From assembly GCA_046351595.1 (NCBI GenBank), contig JAXLYE010000001.1:1-64000 (forward strand): a stretch of 64,000 bases of DNA. The letters are read 5' to 3'. Position numbers and translations under genes: made by a program. The stretch's first letter is position 1; each line of letters starts with the position of its first letter. The notes beneath the pieces are model-generated. The model did not search any database. It was not told the origin of the DNA and saw only the letters and a list, made by a program, of their open reading frames with translations. Shown piece by piece: positions 42,732 through 52,328 of this stretch. The DNA is from JAXLYE01 sp046351595. Lineage in GTDB: Bacteria > Myxococcota_A > Polyangia > Palsa-1104 > JAEUJZ01.

Positions 42732-43163
42732 TCACGCCCAGTGGGAAAGCGCATCACTGGGCGCGGCCGGCACGCCGGTGACCCCGTGCGCACGCAGCAG
42801 CAGCGCCTGGTGCGCCATGAAGCGCAGGGCGCGATTGAGCTCGGCCGGGTCCGTGATGCGCAGCGGCATCGCGCTCTGCAGCACGAAGCGCTCCCCGAGA
42901 AGGACCAGCGCGAGCCCAGGCCAGCCGGCGTTGCGCTCGAGGCACGTCTGCGTCGACCATGACTGTGCCCCCAGATCCGCGCGCAGCAGCACCCAGGGTT
43001 CGCCGAAGAGCAGCACCCGCTCGACCCGTAGATCCTGGGTCTCTCCGGTCTCCGACTGCTCGAAGCGCAGCTCGACGGCGTGCGGCGCGCTGCCCAGCAG
43101 GCGGTACTGCGTAGCGAGGAAATCGCACAGGGTGTCCCAGGTGGCAGCGGACATCGGATCCAT
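42732..43163 (-). CDS. Small protein resembling type III secretion chaperones (tentative)
   Basis: A 143-aa acidic protein: N-terminal helix (TWDTLCDFLATQYRLLG), alternating beta strands (HAVELRFEQSE, RVERVLLFGEPWVLLRADLG, PGLALVLLGERFVLQSAMPL) and a long C-terminal helix. This alpha-beta-beta-alpha plan resembles CesT/Tir-type chaperones. It is divergent from a predicted M91-type effector protease 142 bp away, which raises the chance of a chaperone-effector pair. The ATG at 43161-43163 was chosen; an upstream GTG would add 19 residues. Confidence 0.4.
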   Translation of the reverse strand: MDPMSAATWDTLCDFLATQYRLLGSAPHAVELRFEQSETGETQDLRVERVLLFGEPWVLLRADLGAQSWSTQTCLERNAGWPGLALVLLGERFVLQSAMPLRITDPAELNRALRFMAHQALLLRAHGVTGVPAAPSDALSHWA

Positions 43164-43304
43164 TCTCTCGAGTTCACGCTCGGCGAGTAGGCCTGGCTCG
43201 TCGGCACGAAACACCGGCACGCCGATGGGCGATAATACGGGCTAAGATCCTACCATGAGCCAGGTCAGCCCCGATCTGGTCGGTCGCTAGGTCGTGAGGA
43301 CGCG

Positions 43305-44393
43305 ATGCCAGTGCCCCAGCCTCTCTCGCAGCGGGACCTTGACGAGAACCAGTGCCGGATGCCGGCCGCACCGCCGCTGTTTACGCCGGCGGCCCCGGCG
43401 TCCGACAACGTATGCCGCGCGCCGAGCGGCCCCGTCGCGGACACGGGCCCGGCCCCGGCGTTCACCCCGGGTCCGCTGACCAACCCGGCGCCCAGCGCGA
43501 GCGAGTTCCCGCCGCAGATGTGCACCCTGCCGAGCGGGCCGGGCGCCGCCAAGGGCGACAAGGACAAGCCCGGCGCTACCGCGGCCTCGACGGACCTGAT
43601 CCCGGACAACTTCGTCGGCCCGCTGCAGGAAGGCCAGCACCGCGTCTCGGATCTCAGCGTCGACAAGCCGACGGTGATGAACCACGGCATGGGCCCGGTG
43701 CAGGTCTATCCCGACGACTTCGTCGGCCCGCTGCCGCCCGGCGCGATGTCCCTCAAGGACTACAAGAAGCGCATCGAGGTCTACTCCGAGATCGCGCACG
43801 GGACCTCGCAGATCTCGGTCGACACCAGCAACTTCATGGTCGGCGCCGACGGCAAGCCGCTCGATCCGAAGAGCAAGGAGTACGCGGAGGCCAAGGCCAA
43901 AGCCGACGCCTTCCGCGCCCAGACCATGGGCAACCTGGGCGAGCTGTTGCGCACCGATCACGGCTACGACTTCATGTCCGATCTCGGCAGCGCCAAGCAC
44001 CACACGCGCATCCAGCACGGCACCGCCCTCAGCAACGAGACCGGCTACGAGGGCGACACGGCTGCGCGCTTCCTCGGCGACGACAAGAAGCCCGGCGCCG
44101 GCTGCGACGCGGTCATCAGCATCAACCCCGACCTCAAGACCTTCGCGGGCCCCGGCGAGAAAGAGGACCCGTGGATGACCGAGCGGCCCAAGTACGGCTT
44201 GTACCACGAGATGATCCACGCCTACCATGCCGTGCACGGAGACACCGTGAAGGGCAAGCACAACGGCATCAACGAGCGCGAGTTCCAGGCCGCCGGCCTC
44301 GGCCCCTACGCCAAGGAGAAGTTCTCGGAGAACAGCATCCGCAAGGCGATGGGCAAGGAAGAGCGCCCCCACTACAGCGGAGTGCACTGGTGA
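43305..44393 (+). CDS. M91 (NleD-like) zinc metallopeptidase, possible effector
   Basis: A 362-aa protein with no signal peptide. A Pro-rich N-terminus with spaced Cys (about residues 17-73) is followed by a duplicated DNFVGPL/DDFVGPL segment (about 102 and 139). The catalytic part (about 220-345) has YGLYHEMIHAYHAVHG, a HExxH zinc site, preceded by GCDAVISINPDL and followed by NEREFQAAGL as a possible third-ligand region. This resembles M91 peptidases, known from type III effectors such as NleD. The gene overlaps the next by GTGA. The effector role is inferred. Confidence 0.7.
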   Translation: MPVPQPLSQRDLDENQCRMPAAPPLFTPAAPASDNVCRAPSGPVADTGPAPAFTPGPLTNPAPSASEFPPQMCTLPSGPGAAKGDKDKPGATAASTDLIPDNFVGPLQEGQHRVSDLSVDKPTVMNHGMGPVQVYPDDFVGPLPPGAMSLKDYKKRIEVYSEIAHGTSQISVDTSNFMVGADGKPLDPKSKEYAEAKAKADAFRAQTMGNLGELLRTDHGYDFMSDLGSAKHHTRIQHGTALSNETGYEGDTAARFLGDDKKPGAGCDAVISINPDLKTFAGPGEKEDPWMTERPKYGLYHEMIHAYHAVHGDTVKGKHNGINEREFQAAGLGPYAKEKFSENSIRKAMGKEERPHYSGVHW

Positions 44394-45058
44394 TCCGTTG
44401 CCTCCTCGCAGCGCGCTCCCGTCGACTCGGGTCGCTGCTCGTGCCCCTGCTGCTGCTGTGCGGCTGCCAGCGCGCCTCGAATGCGAAGCGCCCGGAGCCG
44501 CGGACGGAGCAGCGTAAGGACAAGCCCATGGTCACAGAGTCCAAGAACCCTACGGAAACTGTTCCGCTGGCCGTCGAGATCGCGCGCGAGACGGACGACC
44601 TTGTGTGGAAGGTCCGCAACACCAGCGACCGCCCGGTCTGGGCGTTCCTGCTCGTGCCCTCGCTGAAGAACGGCGCCATGAGCTTCGCCGACGACACGGC
44701 CTGGCTGGAGCAGGCGCCCGACGGAGCTCTGCTGGTGCGCAAGGTCGACACGCCGATTCCCGATGATGTCGACGTAGACAACCGGATCCGCAGCGGCGCG
44801 GTCCTGCTCAAGCCCGGGGAGTCGCGGCAGGGCCGCATCCGCCTGGGCGCCAGCGTGAAGCTGCGCGTGCCCTACCGCTCGTCGCTGAACCGCAGCGTGG
44901 ACGTGACCCGCGTGGTCTTTGAGGTCGGCTGGCTGCCGGCGCGTGAAGGGAGCTCGCCGCAGCTGCTCCGCGCGGATGGGCACGAGTTCGCCTACCTGTT
45001 CTCCGAGCGGGAGCCCGGCGGTCAGCACTTCGCGCGCTCGTCGCCGTTGACTTGGTAG
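44390..45058 (+). CDS. Predicted lipoprotein coupled to the M91 protease (222 aa)
   Basis: The GTG start overlaps the protease stop (GTGA). Signal peptide and lipobox: LGSLLVPLLLLCGC, Cys27. The mature part is beta-rich (VPLAVEIARETDDLVWKVRN, RPVWAFLLVPS, GSVL-like repeats) and might be an Ig-like fold. Translational coupling to a predicted toxin-like protease makes an immunity or anchoring role possible, but no direct evidence exists. Not recognised otherwise. Confidence 0.65.
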   Translation: MIRCLLAARSRRLGSLLVPLLLLCGCQRASNAKRPEPRTEQRKDKPMVTESKNPTETVPLAVEIARETDDLVWKVRNTSDRPVWAFLLVPSLKNGAMSFADDTAWLEQAPDGALLVRKVDTPIPDDVDVDNRIRSGAVLLKPGESRQGRIRLGASVKLRVPYRSSLNRSVDVTRVVFEVGWLPAREGSSPQLLRADGHEFAYLFSEREPGGQHFARSSPLTW

Positions 45059-45243
45059 CCACGCCGACCCCTCGTGGCGGTCCAGTCCCCCCGAGGCTGC
45101 GGGCTGTAGTGCTTTCCTTTGGATGCCACTCGGCGAATCTCACTCTGACCTCTCCTACGCCTCTCAGACGTTGAGACCGAGTTCGATCCCGATACAGCGC
45201 TTGTCGCGTCGCCAAACCATGCCGTAGAGTGGCAACGGCTGGA

Positions 45244-45516
45244 ATGCGCTGCCCCACCTTCCCCACTGAGCCGGTCTCGATCGCCGAGGAGATTCTGACC
45301 ATCGGCAAGGCTGCCCCTTTGCTGAAAATGGCCGAGAGGACGATCCACCCGATGGCGCAAAAGTTCGAGCGGCATTGGTTCAAGGTGTCCGAGCAGTGGC
45401 GCTTTCGTCGCCAGGATCGCGGCTCGTGGATGGCGTCGCAGGTGAACGGTCCAGCCGCGCCGGACCAATTGACGACGAAGACCAAGCCACCGACGCGGCA
45501 GGGAGGTCGGAGATGA
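45244..45516 (+). CDS. Excisionase/MerR-type HTH protein, first gene of the restriction operon
   Basis: A 90-aa protein with a helix-turn-helix of the excisionase (HTH_17) type: EILTIGKAAPLLKMAERTIH then FKVSEQWRFRRQD (about residues 17-58), matching the consensus in which the second helix is followed by a wing. ATG at 45244; a GTG five codons earlier is an alternative. It overlaps hsdR by ATGA, so it is co-translated and may act as the controller of the restriction system. Confidence 0.75.
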   Translation: MRCPTFPTEPVSIAEEILTIGKAAPLLKMAERTIHPMAQKFERHWFKVSEQWRFRRQDRGSWMASQVNGPAAPDQLTTKTKPPTRQGGRR

Positions 45517-47888
45517 ACGAGGCCGACACGTGCCGGAAGTACGTGGTCCCGAAGCTTCAGGCGGCGGGCTGGGAGAGCGATCCGCACTCCTTGACGGAGC
45601 AGAAGTCGTTCACCGACGGGCGCATCGTCGTTGTCGGCAACAAGGCGCGAAGGCAGGCGCAGAAGCGCGCGGACTACCTGCTGCGCTATACCCGCGACTT
45701 CCCGATCGCCGTCGTCGAGGCGAAGGCCGCGTACAAATCGCCGGGCGACGGGCTCCAGCAGGCGAAGGACTACGCGACGGTACTTGGGCTGAAGTTCGCC
45801 TACGCCACGAACGGCCACGGCATCGTCGAGTTCGACTTCCTCACGGGGCTCGAGCGCGAGCTGACCGAGTTCCCGAGCCCGGCTGACCTCTGGGCGCGAC
45901 TGCGAGGCAGCGCGAAGCTCACGGACGAAGCCGCCGAGCGGCTGCTGACGCCGGGCTACAACGTCCTCGGCAAGTCGCCGCGCTACTACCAGGAGATCGC
46001 CATCAACCGCGCGGTGCAGGCCGTCGTGCAGGGGCAGCATCGCGTGTTGCTCACGATGGCGACCGGCACGGGCAAGACGTTCGTTGCGTTCCAGATCTGC
46101 TGGAAGCTCTGGTCGGCACGGTGGAACCGCAAGGGAGACCACCGCAAGCCGCGCATCCTGTTCCTCGCCGACCGCAACATCCTCGTCGACGATCCGTACT
46201 CCAAGATGTTCGCTCCGTTCGGTGACGCGCGCGCAAAGATCGAAGGCGGCACTGCGGTGAAGAGCCGTGAGATGTACTTCTCGATCTACCAGGCGCTCGC
46301 CGGGGGGGAGGGCCGCCCGAGCCTCTTCAAAGAGTACTCCAAGGACTTCTTCGACCTCATCATCATCGACGAGTGCCACCGGGGCAGTGCGCGCGACGAG
46401 AGTAGCTGGCGCGAGATCCTCGAGTACTTCGAGCCTGCCTACCAAATCGGCATGACGGCGACGCCGCTGCGCGAAGACAATCGCGACACATACGCGTACT
46501 TCGGCGCGCCCATCTTCCAGTACAGCCTCAAGCAAGGCATCGAGGACGGCTTCCTCGCACCCTACCGCGTGCATCGGGTCATCACGACGTTCGACGCGGC
46601 GGGCTGGCGGCCGAACGCCGGCGACGTCGACCGGACAGGGCGACAGATCCCCGACCGCGAGTACACGACCAAGGACTTCGAGCGGGTCGTCGCGCTGCGC
46701 GCACGCACACACGCCATCGCCGCGCACCTCTCCGACTTCCTGAAGAACACCGACCGCTACGGCAAGACCATCGTCTTTTGCGTCGACCAGGAGCACGCCG
46801 ATGAGATGAGGCGAGCGCTCTCGAACCTGAACGCCGACCTCGTGCAGAGGCATCCCGACTTCGTCTGCCGCGTGACCGCCGACGAGGGCGACGTCGGACG
46901 CGGGCACCTGAGCCGCTTTCAGGAGCTAGAGAAGCAGACGCCGGTCATCCTCACCACGTCGCAGCTCCTCACGACGGGCGTCGACGCGCCCACTGTGAAG
47001 AACGTCGCGCTGGTTCGCGTGGTCGGCTCGATGAGCGAGTTCAAGCAGATCATCGGGCGCGGCACCCGCGTGCGCGACGACTACGGCAAGCTGTTCTTCA
47101 ACATCCTCGACTACACCGGGTCAGCGACCACGCTGTTCGCGGACGCAGATTTCGACGGCGACCCCGCCCGCGTGAGCGAGGAGGAGATCGACGACCAGGG
47201 CAAGCCGAAGCCCGAGACCTACAAGGTCAACGAGCCCGAGCCGATGAAGGTCTCGGATTCCCCTGGGCCGACCTATAGTGGCGGGCTCTCGCTCGGCGAC
47301 CAGGAAGACGGCGAACCGCGCAAGTACTACTTCGACGGGGGCCAGGTGCAGGTCGCGGCGCACCTCGTCTACGAGCTCGATCCCGAGGGCAAGCAGCTCC
47401 GCGTCGTGCAGTTCACGGACTACACGGCCGAGCGCGTCCGCACGCTCTTCACGACGGCGGCTGAGCTACGCGCGGCGTGGGCCGACCCGGAGAAGCGCGC
47501 CGACATCATCGAGCGCCTCGCCGAGCGAGGCATCGACTTCGACGAGCTCACCAAGGTCACCGCACAGCCCGAGGCTGACCCCTTTGACCTGCTCTGCCAC
47601 GTCGCGTACAGCGCCCCGCTGAAGACGCGCCGCGAGCGCGCCGACCGCGTCCGCAAGGAGCGGCGTGAGTTCTTGGAGAAGCACTCGGGGCTCGCGCGGC
47701 AGATCCTCGAGGAGCTGCTCGAGAAGTACGCAGAGCACGGCACCGCGCAGTTCGTTCTACCCGACGTGCTGCAGGTGCCGCCCATCTCCAACCACGGCAA
47801 CGTCATCGAGATCGCCAAGTACTTCGGCGGCGCGCAGAAGCTCCGCGAGGCGATTCATGAGTTGCAGACCATCCTTTACGCGGCCTAA
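45513..47888 (+). CDS. hsdR: Type I restriction endonuclease, R subunit
   Basis: A 791-aa motor and nuclease subunit. The N-terminal PD-(D/E)xK nuclease is visible: Asp54 in KRADYLLRY and Glu69-x-Lys71 in VVEAK. The SF2 translocase has Walker A MATGTGKTF (about residue 183), DECH box IIIDECHRGS (about 287), ATPLRED motif III and IGRGTRVRDDYG motif VI. Size and layout fit the EcoEI-type family. It needs HsdM and HsdS, encoded just downstream, to cut DNA. The ATG at 45513 overlaps the regulator stop. Confidence 0.93.
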   Translation: MNEADTCRKYVVPKLQAAGWESDPHSLTEQKSFTDGRIVVVGNKARRQAQKRADYLLRYTRDFPIAVVEAKAAYKSPGDGLQQAKDYATVLGLKFAYATNGHGIVEFDFLTGLERELTEFPSPADLWARLRGSAKLTDEAAERLLTPGYNVLGKSPRYYQEIAINRAVQAVVQGQHRVLLTMATGTGKTFVAFQICWKLWSARWNRKGDHRKPRILFLADRNILVDDPYSKMFAPFGDARAKIEGGTAVKSREMYFSIYQALAGGEGRPSLFKEYSKDFFDLIIIDECHRGSARDESSWREILEYFEPAYQIGMTATPLREDNRDTYAYFGAPIFQYSLKQGIEDGFLAPYRVHRVITTFDAAGWRPNAGDVDRTGRQIPDREYTTKDFERVVALRARTHAIAAHLSDFLKNTDRYGKTIVFCVDQEHADEMRRALSNLNADLVQRHPDFVCRVTADEGDVGRGHLSRFQELEKQTPVILTTSQLLTTGVDAPTVKNVALVRVVGSMSEFKQIIGRGTRVRDDYGKLFFNILDYTGSATTLFADADFDGDPARVSEEEIDDQGKPKPETYKVNEPEPMKVSDSPGPTYSGGLSLGDQEDGEPRKYYFDGGQVQVAAHLVYELDPEGKQLRVVQFTDYTAERVRTLFTTAAELRAAWADPEKRADIIERLAERGIDFDELTKVTAQPEADPFDLLCHVAYSAPLKTRRERADRVRKERREFLEKHSGLARQILEELLEKYAEHGTAQFVLPDVLQVPPISNHGNVIEIAKYFGGAQKLREAIHELQTILYAA

Positions 47889-47912
47889 TGGCTCGCGCGA
47901 GAGAACGAGCTG

Positions 47913-49484
47913 ATGGCAGCCAAGAAGAAGACGACCAATGGGAACAGCGCAGCCGCCAGCGGCAGTGCACCTGCGACGACCGCTCAGCGACTCGGGGAGA
48001 TCCTCAAGTTCTCGCGCAAGATCATGCGCAAGGACAAGGGCCTCTCCGGCGATGTCGACCGCATCCCCGTCCTCACGTGGATCATGTTCCTCAAGTTCCT
48101 CGACGACATGGAGTCGATGCGCGAAGAAGAGGCGAAGCTCTCGGGCAAGAAGTTCACGCCCGCCATTGAGCCGCCGTACCGCTGGCGTGACTGGGCCGCG
48201 AAAGAAGACGGCATCACAGGCGACGAGCTGATCGCATTCATCAACCAGGAGGAGTCTCGCCGTCCCGACGGCACGAAGGGCGCCGGCCTGTTCGCATACC
48301 TGCGCGCGCTACAAGGAGCCGAGGGAGGTGACCGCCGTGACGTCATCGCGACCGTGTTCAAGGGCACGGTCAACCGGATGATCAACGGCTACCTGCTGCG
48401 CGACGTTATCAACAAGGTCAACGGCATCCACTTCACGTCGTCCGACGAAATCCACACGCTCGGCAACTTCTACGAGTCGATGCTCAAGGAGATGCGCGAC
48501 GCGGCCGGCGACTCGGGCGAGTTCTACACCCCCCGCGCGGTAGTTCGCTTCATGGTCGACGTCATCGACCCCAAGATCGGCGAGACGGTGCTCGACCCGG
48601 CGTGCGGCACGGGCGGCTTCCTCGTCGAGGCCTACTCGTACATGGAGAAGCAGTGCAAGACGGTGCAGCAGCGCCGCCAGCTTCAGCAGGGGACCATCCT
48701 CGGCAACGAAGCCAAGCCGCTGCCGTACTTGCTCGCGCAGATGAACCTGCTGCTTCACGGCCTCGAGACACCGCGCATCGAGCCGGGCAACAGCCTCGCT
48801 GTGCCGCTGCGAGAGATCGGCGATAAGGAACGCGTCGACGTCATCCTCACGAACCCCCCATTCGGCGGCGAGGAGGAGCGCGGCATCCTCTCAAACTTCC
48901 CCGATGACAAGCAGACCGCAGAGACCGCGTTGCTCTTCCTGCAGCTTATCATGCGCAAGTTGAGGCGTTCGCCAAAGCCTGGTCGAGCAGCGGTCGTCGT
49001 GCCGAACGGCGTCCTCTTCGGTGACGGCATAGCGGCGCGCATCAAGGAAGAGCTGCTGCGTGAGTTCAACCTGCACACCATCGTGCGGCTGCCCAACGGA
49101 GTCTTCGCGCCCTATACGAACATCCCGACGAACATCCTCTTCTTCGACCGCACGGGGCCGTCAACGGACGTTTGGTTCTACGAGCAGCCGCTCCCGGAAG
49201 GAAAAAGGAACTACACGAAGACTGCCCCGATCCAGCTCTCGGAGCTCGACGCATGTCGATCGTGGTGGCGAAGCCGAGAGGAAACCGAGCGAGCGTGGAA
49301 GGTTCGTGCTACCGAGCTCATCGAGGCCGGGTGCAACCTAGACCGTCGAAACCCGCACGGCACCCAGGACGTGATGACGCTTCCACCCGAGGCGCTGGTA
49401 GAGAGCATCAAGACCAGGGAACTACAGATCGCTTCGATCATGGATCGCGTGAAGGTGCTGCTCGCGGAGATCCATTATGGCTAG
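47913..49484 (+). CDS. hsdM: Type I restriction-modification methyltransferase, M subunit
   Basis: A 523-aa N6-adenine methyltransferase. The N-terminal HsdM helical domain includes WIMFLKFLDDM and GEFYTPRAVVRFMVD. SAM-binding motif I is DPACGTGGF (about residue 228) and catalytic motif IV is TNPPFGG (about 313). The Lys/Ser-rich first 20 residues look unstructured. It starts 24 bp after hsdR and overlaps hsdS by 8 bp. Together with HsdS it protects host DNA. Confidence 0.95.
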   Translation: MAAKKKTTNGNSAAASGSAPATTAQRLGEILKFSRKIMRKDKGLSGDVDRIPVLTWIMFLKFLDDMESMREEEAKLSGKKFTPAIEPPYRWRDWAAKEDGITGDELIAFINQEESRRPDGTKGAGLFAYLRALQGAEGGDRRDVIATVFKGTVNRMINGYLLRDVINKVNGIHFTSSDEIHTLGNFYESMLKEMRDAAGDSGEFYTPRAVVRFMVDVIDPKIGETVLDPACGTGGFLVEAYSYMEKQCKTVQQRRQLQQGTILGNEAKPLPYLLAQMNLLLHGLETPRIEPGNSLAVPLREIGDKERVDVILTNPPFGGEEERGILSNFPDDKQTAETALLFLQLIMRKLRRSPKPGRAAVVVPNGVLFGDGIAARIKEELLREFNLHTIVRLPNGVFAPYTNIPTNILFFDRTGPSTDVWFYEQPLPEGKRNYTKTAPIQLSELDACRSWWRSREETERAWKVRATELIEAGCNLDRRNPHGTQDVMTLPPEALVESIKTRELQIASIMDRVKVLLAEIHYG

Positions 49485-50676
49485 CGAGTGGAAGCGGTTG
49501 CCGCTTGCGAGTGCGCTGCGCTTTCGCAGGCCCGATGTTCCAGTTGATGCGAGCGAGACCTACGACTTCGCGGGCGTCTACTCGTACGGGCGCGGTGTCT
49601 TTCGAAGCCAGTCTCGATCGGGGTCGGAATTCTCGTACCGCTTGGTCACGCGACTGGGCCGCGGCGAGCTCGTATACCTCAAGGTCGGCGCGTGGGAAGG
49701 CGCATTCGGCATCGTGCCCGAAGAGTGCGAGGGCTGTGTCGTCTCGCCTGAGTTTCCCGTGTTCGAGATCAACTCCGAACTGGTCTTGCCGCGCTTTCTT
49801 GAGCTCCTAGTCGGTGTACCCAAGGTCTGGGAGAGCCTGTCTGGCGGAAGCACTGGCACGAATGCACGCCGTCGACGGCTGCACCCCAATGACCTCCTAA
49901 AGTGCAGCGTGCTCGTTCCTTCCCTTAAAGAGCAGCGCGCCATCTTGGCTCACGTCGAAGCGATAGAGCAGGCCGTTCGGGAAGCGAAGGAGCTCCGAGC
50001 ACACATCGAGGGTGAGCTCGAAGCACTGCTGATGAGTGCGTACCAAAGGATCACCGAAGGGGCTCCGCGACGACCGCTCGGCGAAGTTGCGCCGCTCACC
50101 CGTCGGCCTGTTGTTGTGGATCAGACCGCGAGCTACCCACAGATCGCTGTACGCTCCTTCGGCCGGGGGACTTTCAACAAACCGCCGCTAGAGGGAAACG
50201 ATGTCACCTGGGAGAAACCCTTCCTCGTGGAGGGAGGAGACCTCCTGATCAGCAACATCAAGGCGTGGGAAGGCGCGATCGCTGTCGTCGCGAACGAGGA
50301 CCACGGGCGATTCGCATCGCACCGCTACCTGACCTGTGTAGCGAACCCATCCTTGGCAACCACGCGATATATCTGCTTCCACCTCCTAACGCCAGAAGGG
50401 CTGCTTCACGTGGGGCAAGCATCGCCGGGCAGCGCGGATCGAAACCGGACGCTAGGCGCGAAGGCGTTGGAGGCGATCCCCGTCCCGGTCCCGCCGGTTG
50501 AGAAGCAGCGGTGGTTCGACCGTGTGTACGCCGAGGTTGACCGCGCGCGTCGCCTTCAGAAGCAGTCTGCTGATGAGGAGGGGCAGTTGGTGCCGAGCAT
50601 TGTTCAGCGACTCTTCGCGCCCGCGATCACGTCCTCAGTCGCGGACGTGGGTGGCGTACTCGCTAGCCAACGATGA
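49477..50676 (+). CDS. hsdS: Type I restriction-modification specificity subunit
   Basis: A 399-aa specificity subunit with two target-recognition regions (about residues 5-150 and 185-355), each ending in a helix: LVPSLKEQRAILAHVEAIEQAV and VPPVEKQRWFDRVYAEVDRA. The duplicated EQR/KQR segments are typical of HsdS. It recognises a bipartite site that cannot be read from the sequence. It overlaps hsdM by 8 bp. The next gene starts 17 bp downstream, so the operon continues beyond the classical three genes. Confidence 0.9.
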   Translation: MASEWKRLPLASALRFRRPDVPVDASETYDFAGVYSYGRGVFRSQSRSGSEFSYRLVTRLGRGELVYLKVGAWEGAFGIVPEECEGCVVSPEFPVFEINSELVLPRFLELLVGVPKVWESLSGGSTGTNARRRRLHPNDLLKCSVLVPSLKEQRAILAHVEAIEQAVREAKELRAHIEGELEALLMSAYQRITEGAPRRPLGEVAPLTRRPVVVDQTASYPQIAVRSFGRGTFNKPPLEGNDVTWEKPFLVEGGDLLISNIKAWEGAIAVVANEDHGRFASHRYLTCVANPSLATTRYICFHLLTPEGLLHVGQASPGSADRNRTLGAKALEAIPVPVPPVEKQRWFDRVYAEVDRARRLQKQSADEEGQLVPSIVQRLFAPAITSSVADVGGVLASQR

Positions 50677-50693
50677 TACAGGGGGAGCTTTAG

Positions 50694-52328
50694 ATGGCCG
50701 CGCCCGAGACCGTCGCGTGGGTACAGCCGCCAGAGCCGATTCGGGGCCTCGACCATCTCGGCGTCCAAGCTCCGTGCATCGCCCTCTACGGCCAGCTCCT
50801 GCCGGGCATCACTAACGTCACGGACCGCGCGCGCTACTACTCATTTTATCCGTGGGTACTCTGGTCCTTCGAGCGCCGCTACACCGACCACTCGGTCGAC
50901 GAGTTCCGTCGTGTTCTGCGTCGCGCTGAGTGCCTGTTCGCACTCATCGCGATTCGCCACGCCCGCGTGGTCGGCGACAACGATGACGGCCTCCATGGCA
51001 GGGCGATGGTCGGACGCGACAAGTTACGGCGCATCGAGGAGGACAGCTCGTTCCCTCTCGAGGACTACGCGGCACTCGAAGGCCCAAACCGTTACTTTAA
51101 GAACAAGCTCGGCGGGCTCGGGCAGTACTACTTTGGCCCGCTCCGTGACCTGCGCGTGCTCGACCATCACCAGGGCGCGGGCTACCCTGGCTACGACGAC
51201 GATCGCGGGCGAAAACTCGCCGAAGCGTTCGCGAGCGGCGTCCCGGAGGATGCGTTCTTCCGCGTGCTGGAACAGCCGACGGCCACGTGGGAGGATCTCG
51301 ACGAGTTGGTCGCGTTCTGCCCGTGTGGCCTGCCCGCCAACACCGCCGAGCACGAGCTGCTGCTCGACCTGTTCCTGGCGCGCACCGAGCCATTCCAGGG
51401 GGATGGTGGAAGGACGCGGCGGGCCTCGCTGGGGCTGATGCTGGACCTGGCGAGCCAGGCTGCGCGCGATCCCGACTACGCCTTCCAGGGGTTGCTCCGG
51501 GGCGGGGCCTACACCGGCGCGCTCGTCGACGGCTCGGTGTGGCACGTGGCCAAGCCGCTCGAGCGAGCGCTGCGCGGCTGGGGCACGTACCAGCGTAACG
51601 AGCTGCTCTCCATCGCGGTCCAGGGGCTCTTCGCGGCCGTCCTTCGCGCCATTGAGCGCGACGAGGCGCAGAGCATCCGGCAGGCAAGCGACGCCGCCGA
51701 GATCGCGGTGCAGCTGCTCTCGGCCCGCGGCGCGGACCTCAAGCTCCCGCTCGAAGCGCTCGTCGCGCGTGTTCGTGACGAACTACCCGAGCTCGCCGAC
51801 TGGCAGCACGAGGATCACGAGCTCCAACGCGGGTGGCGCCTTCAGGACCTGCCTCTCGACGACGACACGAAGCTCGAAGAGATCGCGCAAGAGAGCATCG
51901 CCATCCTCCTGGCGCTCCTCGCACGCGGTGTCGACGAATATCCCTACGGGGACTTCGAGCTCGATCCGGAATACTTCGACCCGCGCGAGGTCCATCTGCT
52001 CTCGCTTCGTCACGCCTCGAAGAACGAGTGGTCCGGGCTGACCGTCGAGGCATGGGTTCGCTGGCTCGCGGTGCAGTGGGGCGTCGCTCGGCATCTACGC
52101 GTGGCGCTCCGCAAGCTGCGTGGCGAGCACCGCGACACGTTCCGCATCCGGCCACTCGAGGGCGAGCTGCGCGTGGTCGAGGCGCCCGCGCCGGTCTTCA
52201 CCCAACCGCGCGTCAGCAAGGCGCAGCAGATCCTCCGCGACCTCGGACTTGTCGAGTACGACGACGAAGGCGTGATGGTCTTGACCGAGCTCGGCCGGAC
52301 CGAGTTGGAGGCGTGCCGTGCCCGGTGA
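50694..52328 (+). CDS. Restriction-island protein of unknown function (544 aa)
   Basis: Not recognised. It begins MAAPETVAWVQPPEP, with an aromatic segment RARYYSFYPWVLWSFERRY (about 42-60), a long helical middle, and a C-terminal part with a winged-helix look (VSKAQQILRDLGLVEYDDEG, VMVLTELGRTELE). It has a good AGGGGGAG ribosome site and overlaps the next gene by 11 bp. Linkage to hsdS and a PLD-like nuclease suggests a defence role, perhaps a sensor or DNA-binding partner. No catalytic motif is seen. Confidence 0.7.
   Translation: MAAPETVAWVQPPEPIRGLDHLGVQAPCIALYGQLLPGITNVTDRARYYSFYPWVLWSFERRYTDHSVDEFRRVLRRAECLFALIAIRHARVVGDNDDGLHGRAMVGRDKLRRIEEDSSFPLEDYAALEGPNRYFKNKLGGLGQYYFGPLRDLRVLDHHQGAGYPGYDDDRGRKLAEAFASGVPEDAFFRVLEQPTATWEDLDELVAFCPCGLPANTAEHELLLDLFLARTEPFQGDGGRTRRASLGLMLDLASQAARDPDYAFQGLLRGGAYTGALVDGSVWHVAKPLERALRGWGTYQRNELLSIAVQGLFAAVLRAIERDEAQSIRQASDAAEIAVQLLSARGADLKLPLEALVARVRDELPELADWQHEDHELQRGWRLQDLPLDDDTKLEEIAQESIAILLALLARGVDEYPYGDFELDPEYFDPREVHLLSLRHASKNEWSGLTVEAWVRWLAVQWGVARHLRVALRKLRGEHRDTFRIRPLEGELRVVEAPAPVFTQPRVSKAQQILRDLGLVEYDDEGVMVLTELGRTELEACRAR

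Noticed and set aside
44808..46907. 699-aa minus-strand frame
   Set aside because: Antisense to hsdR and the lipoprotein; shadow.
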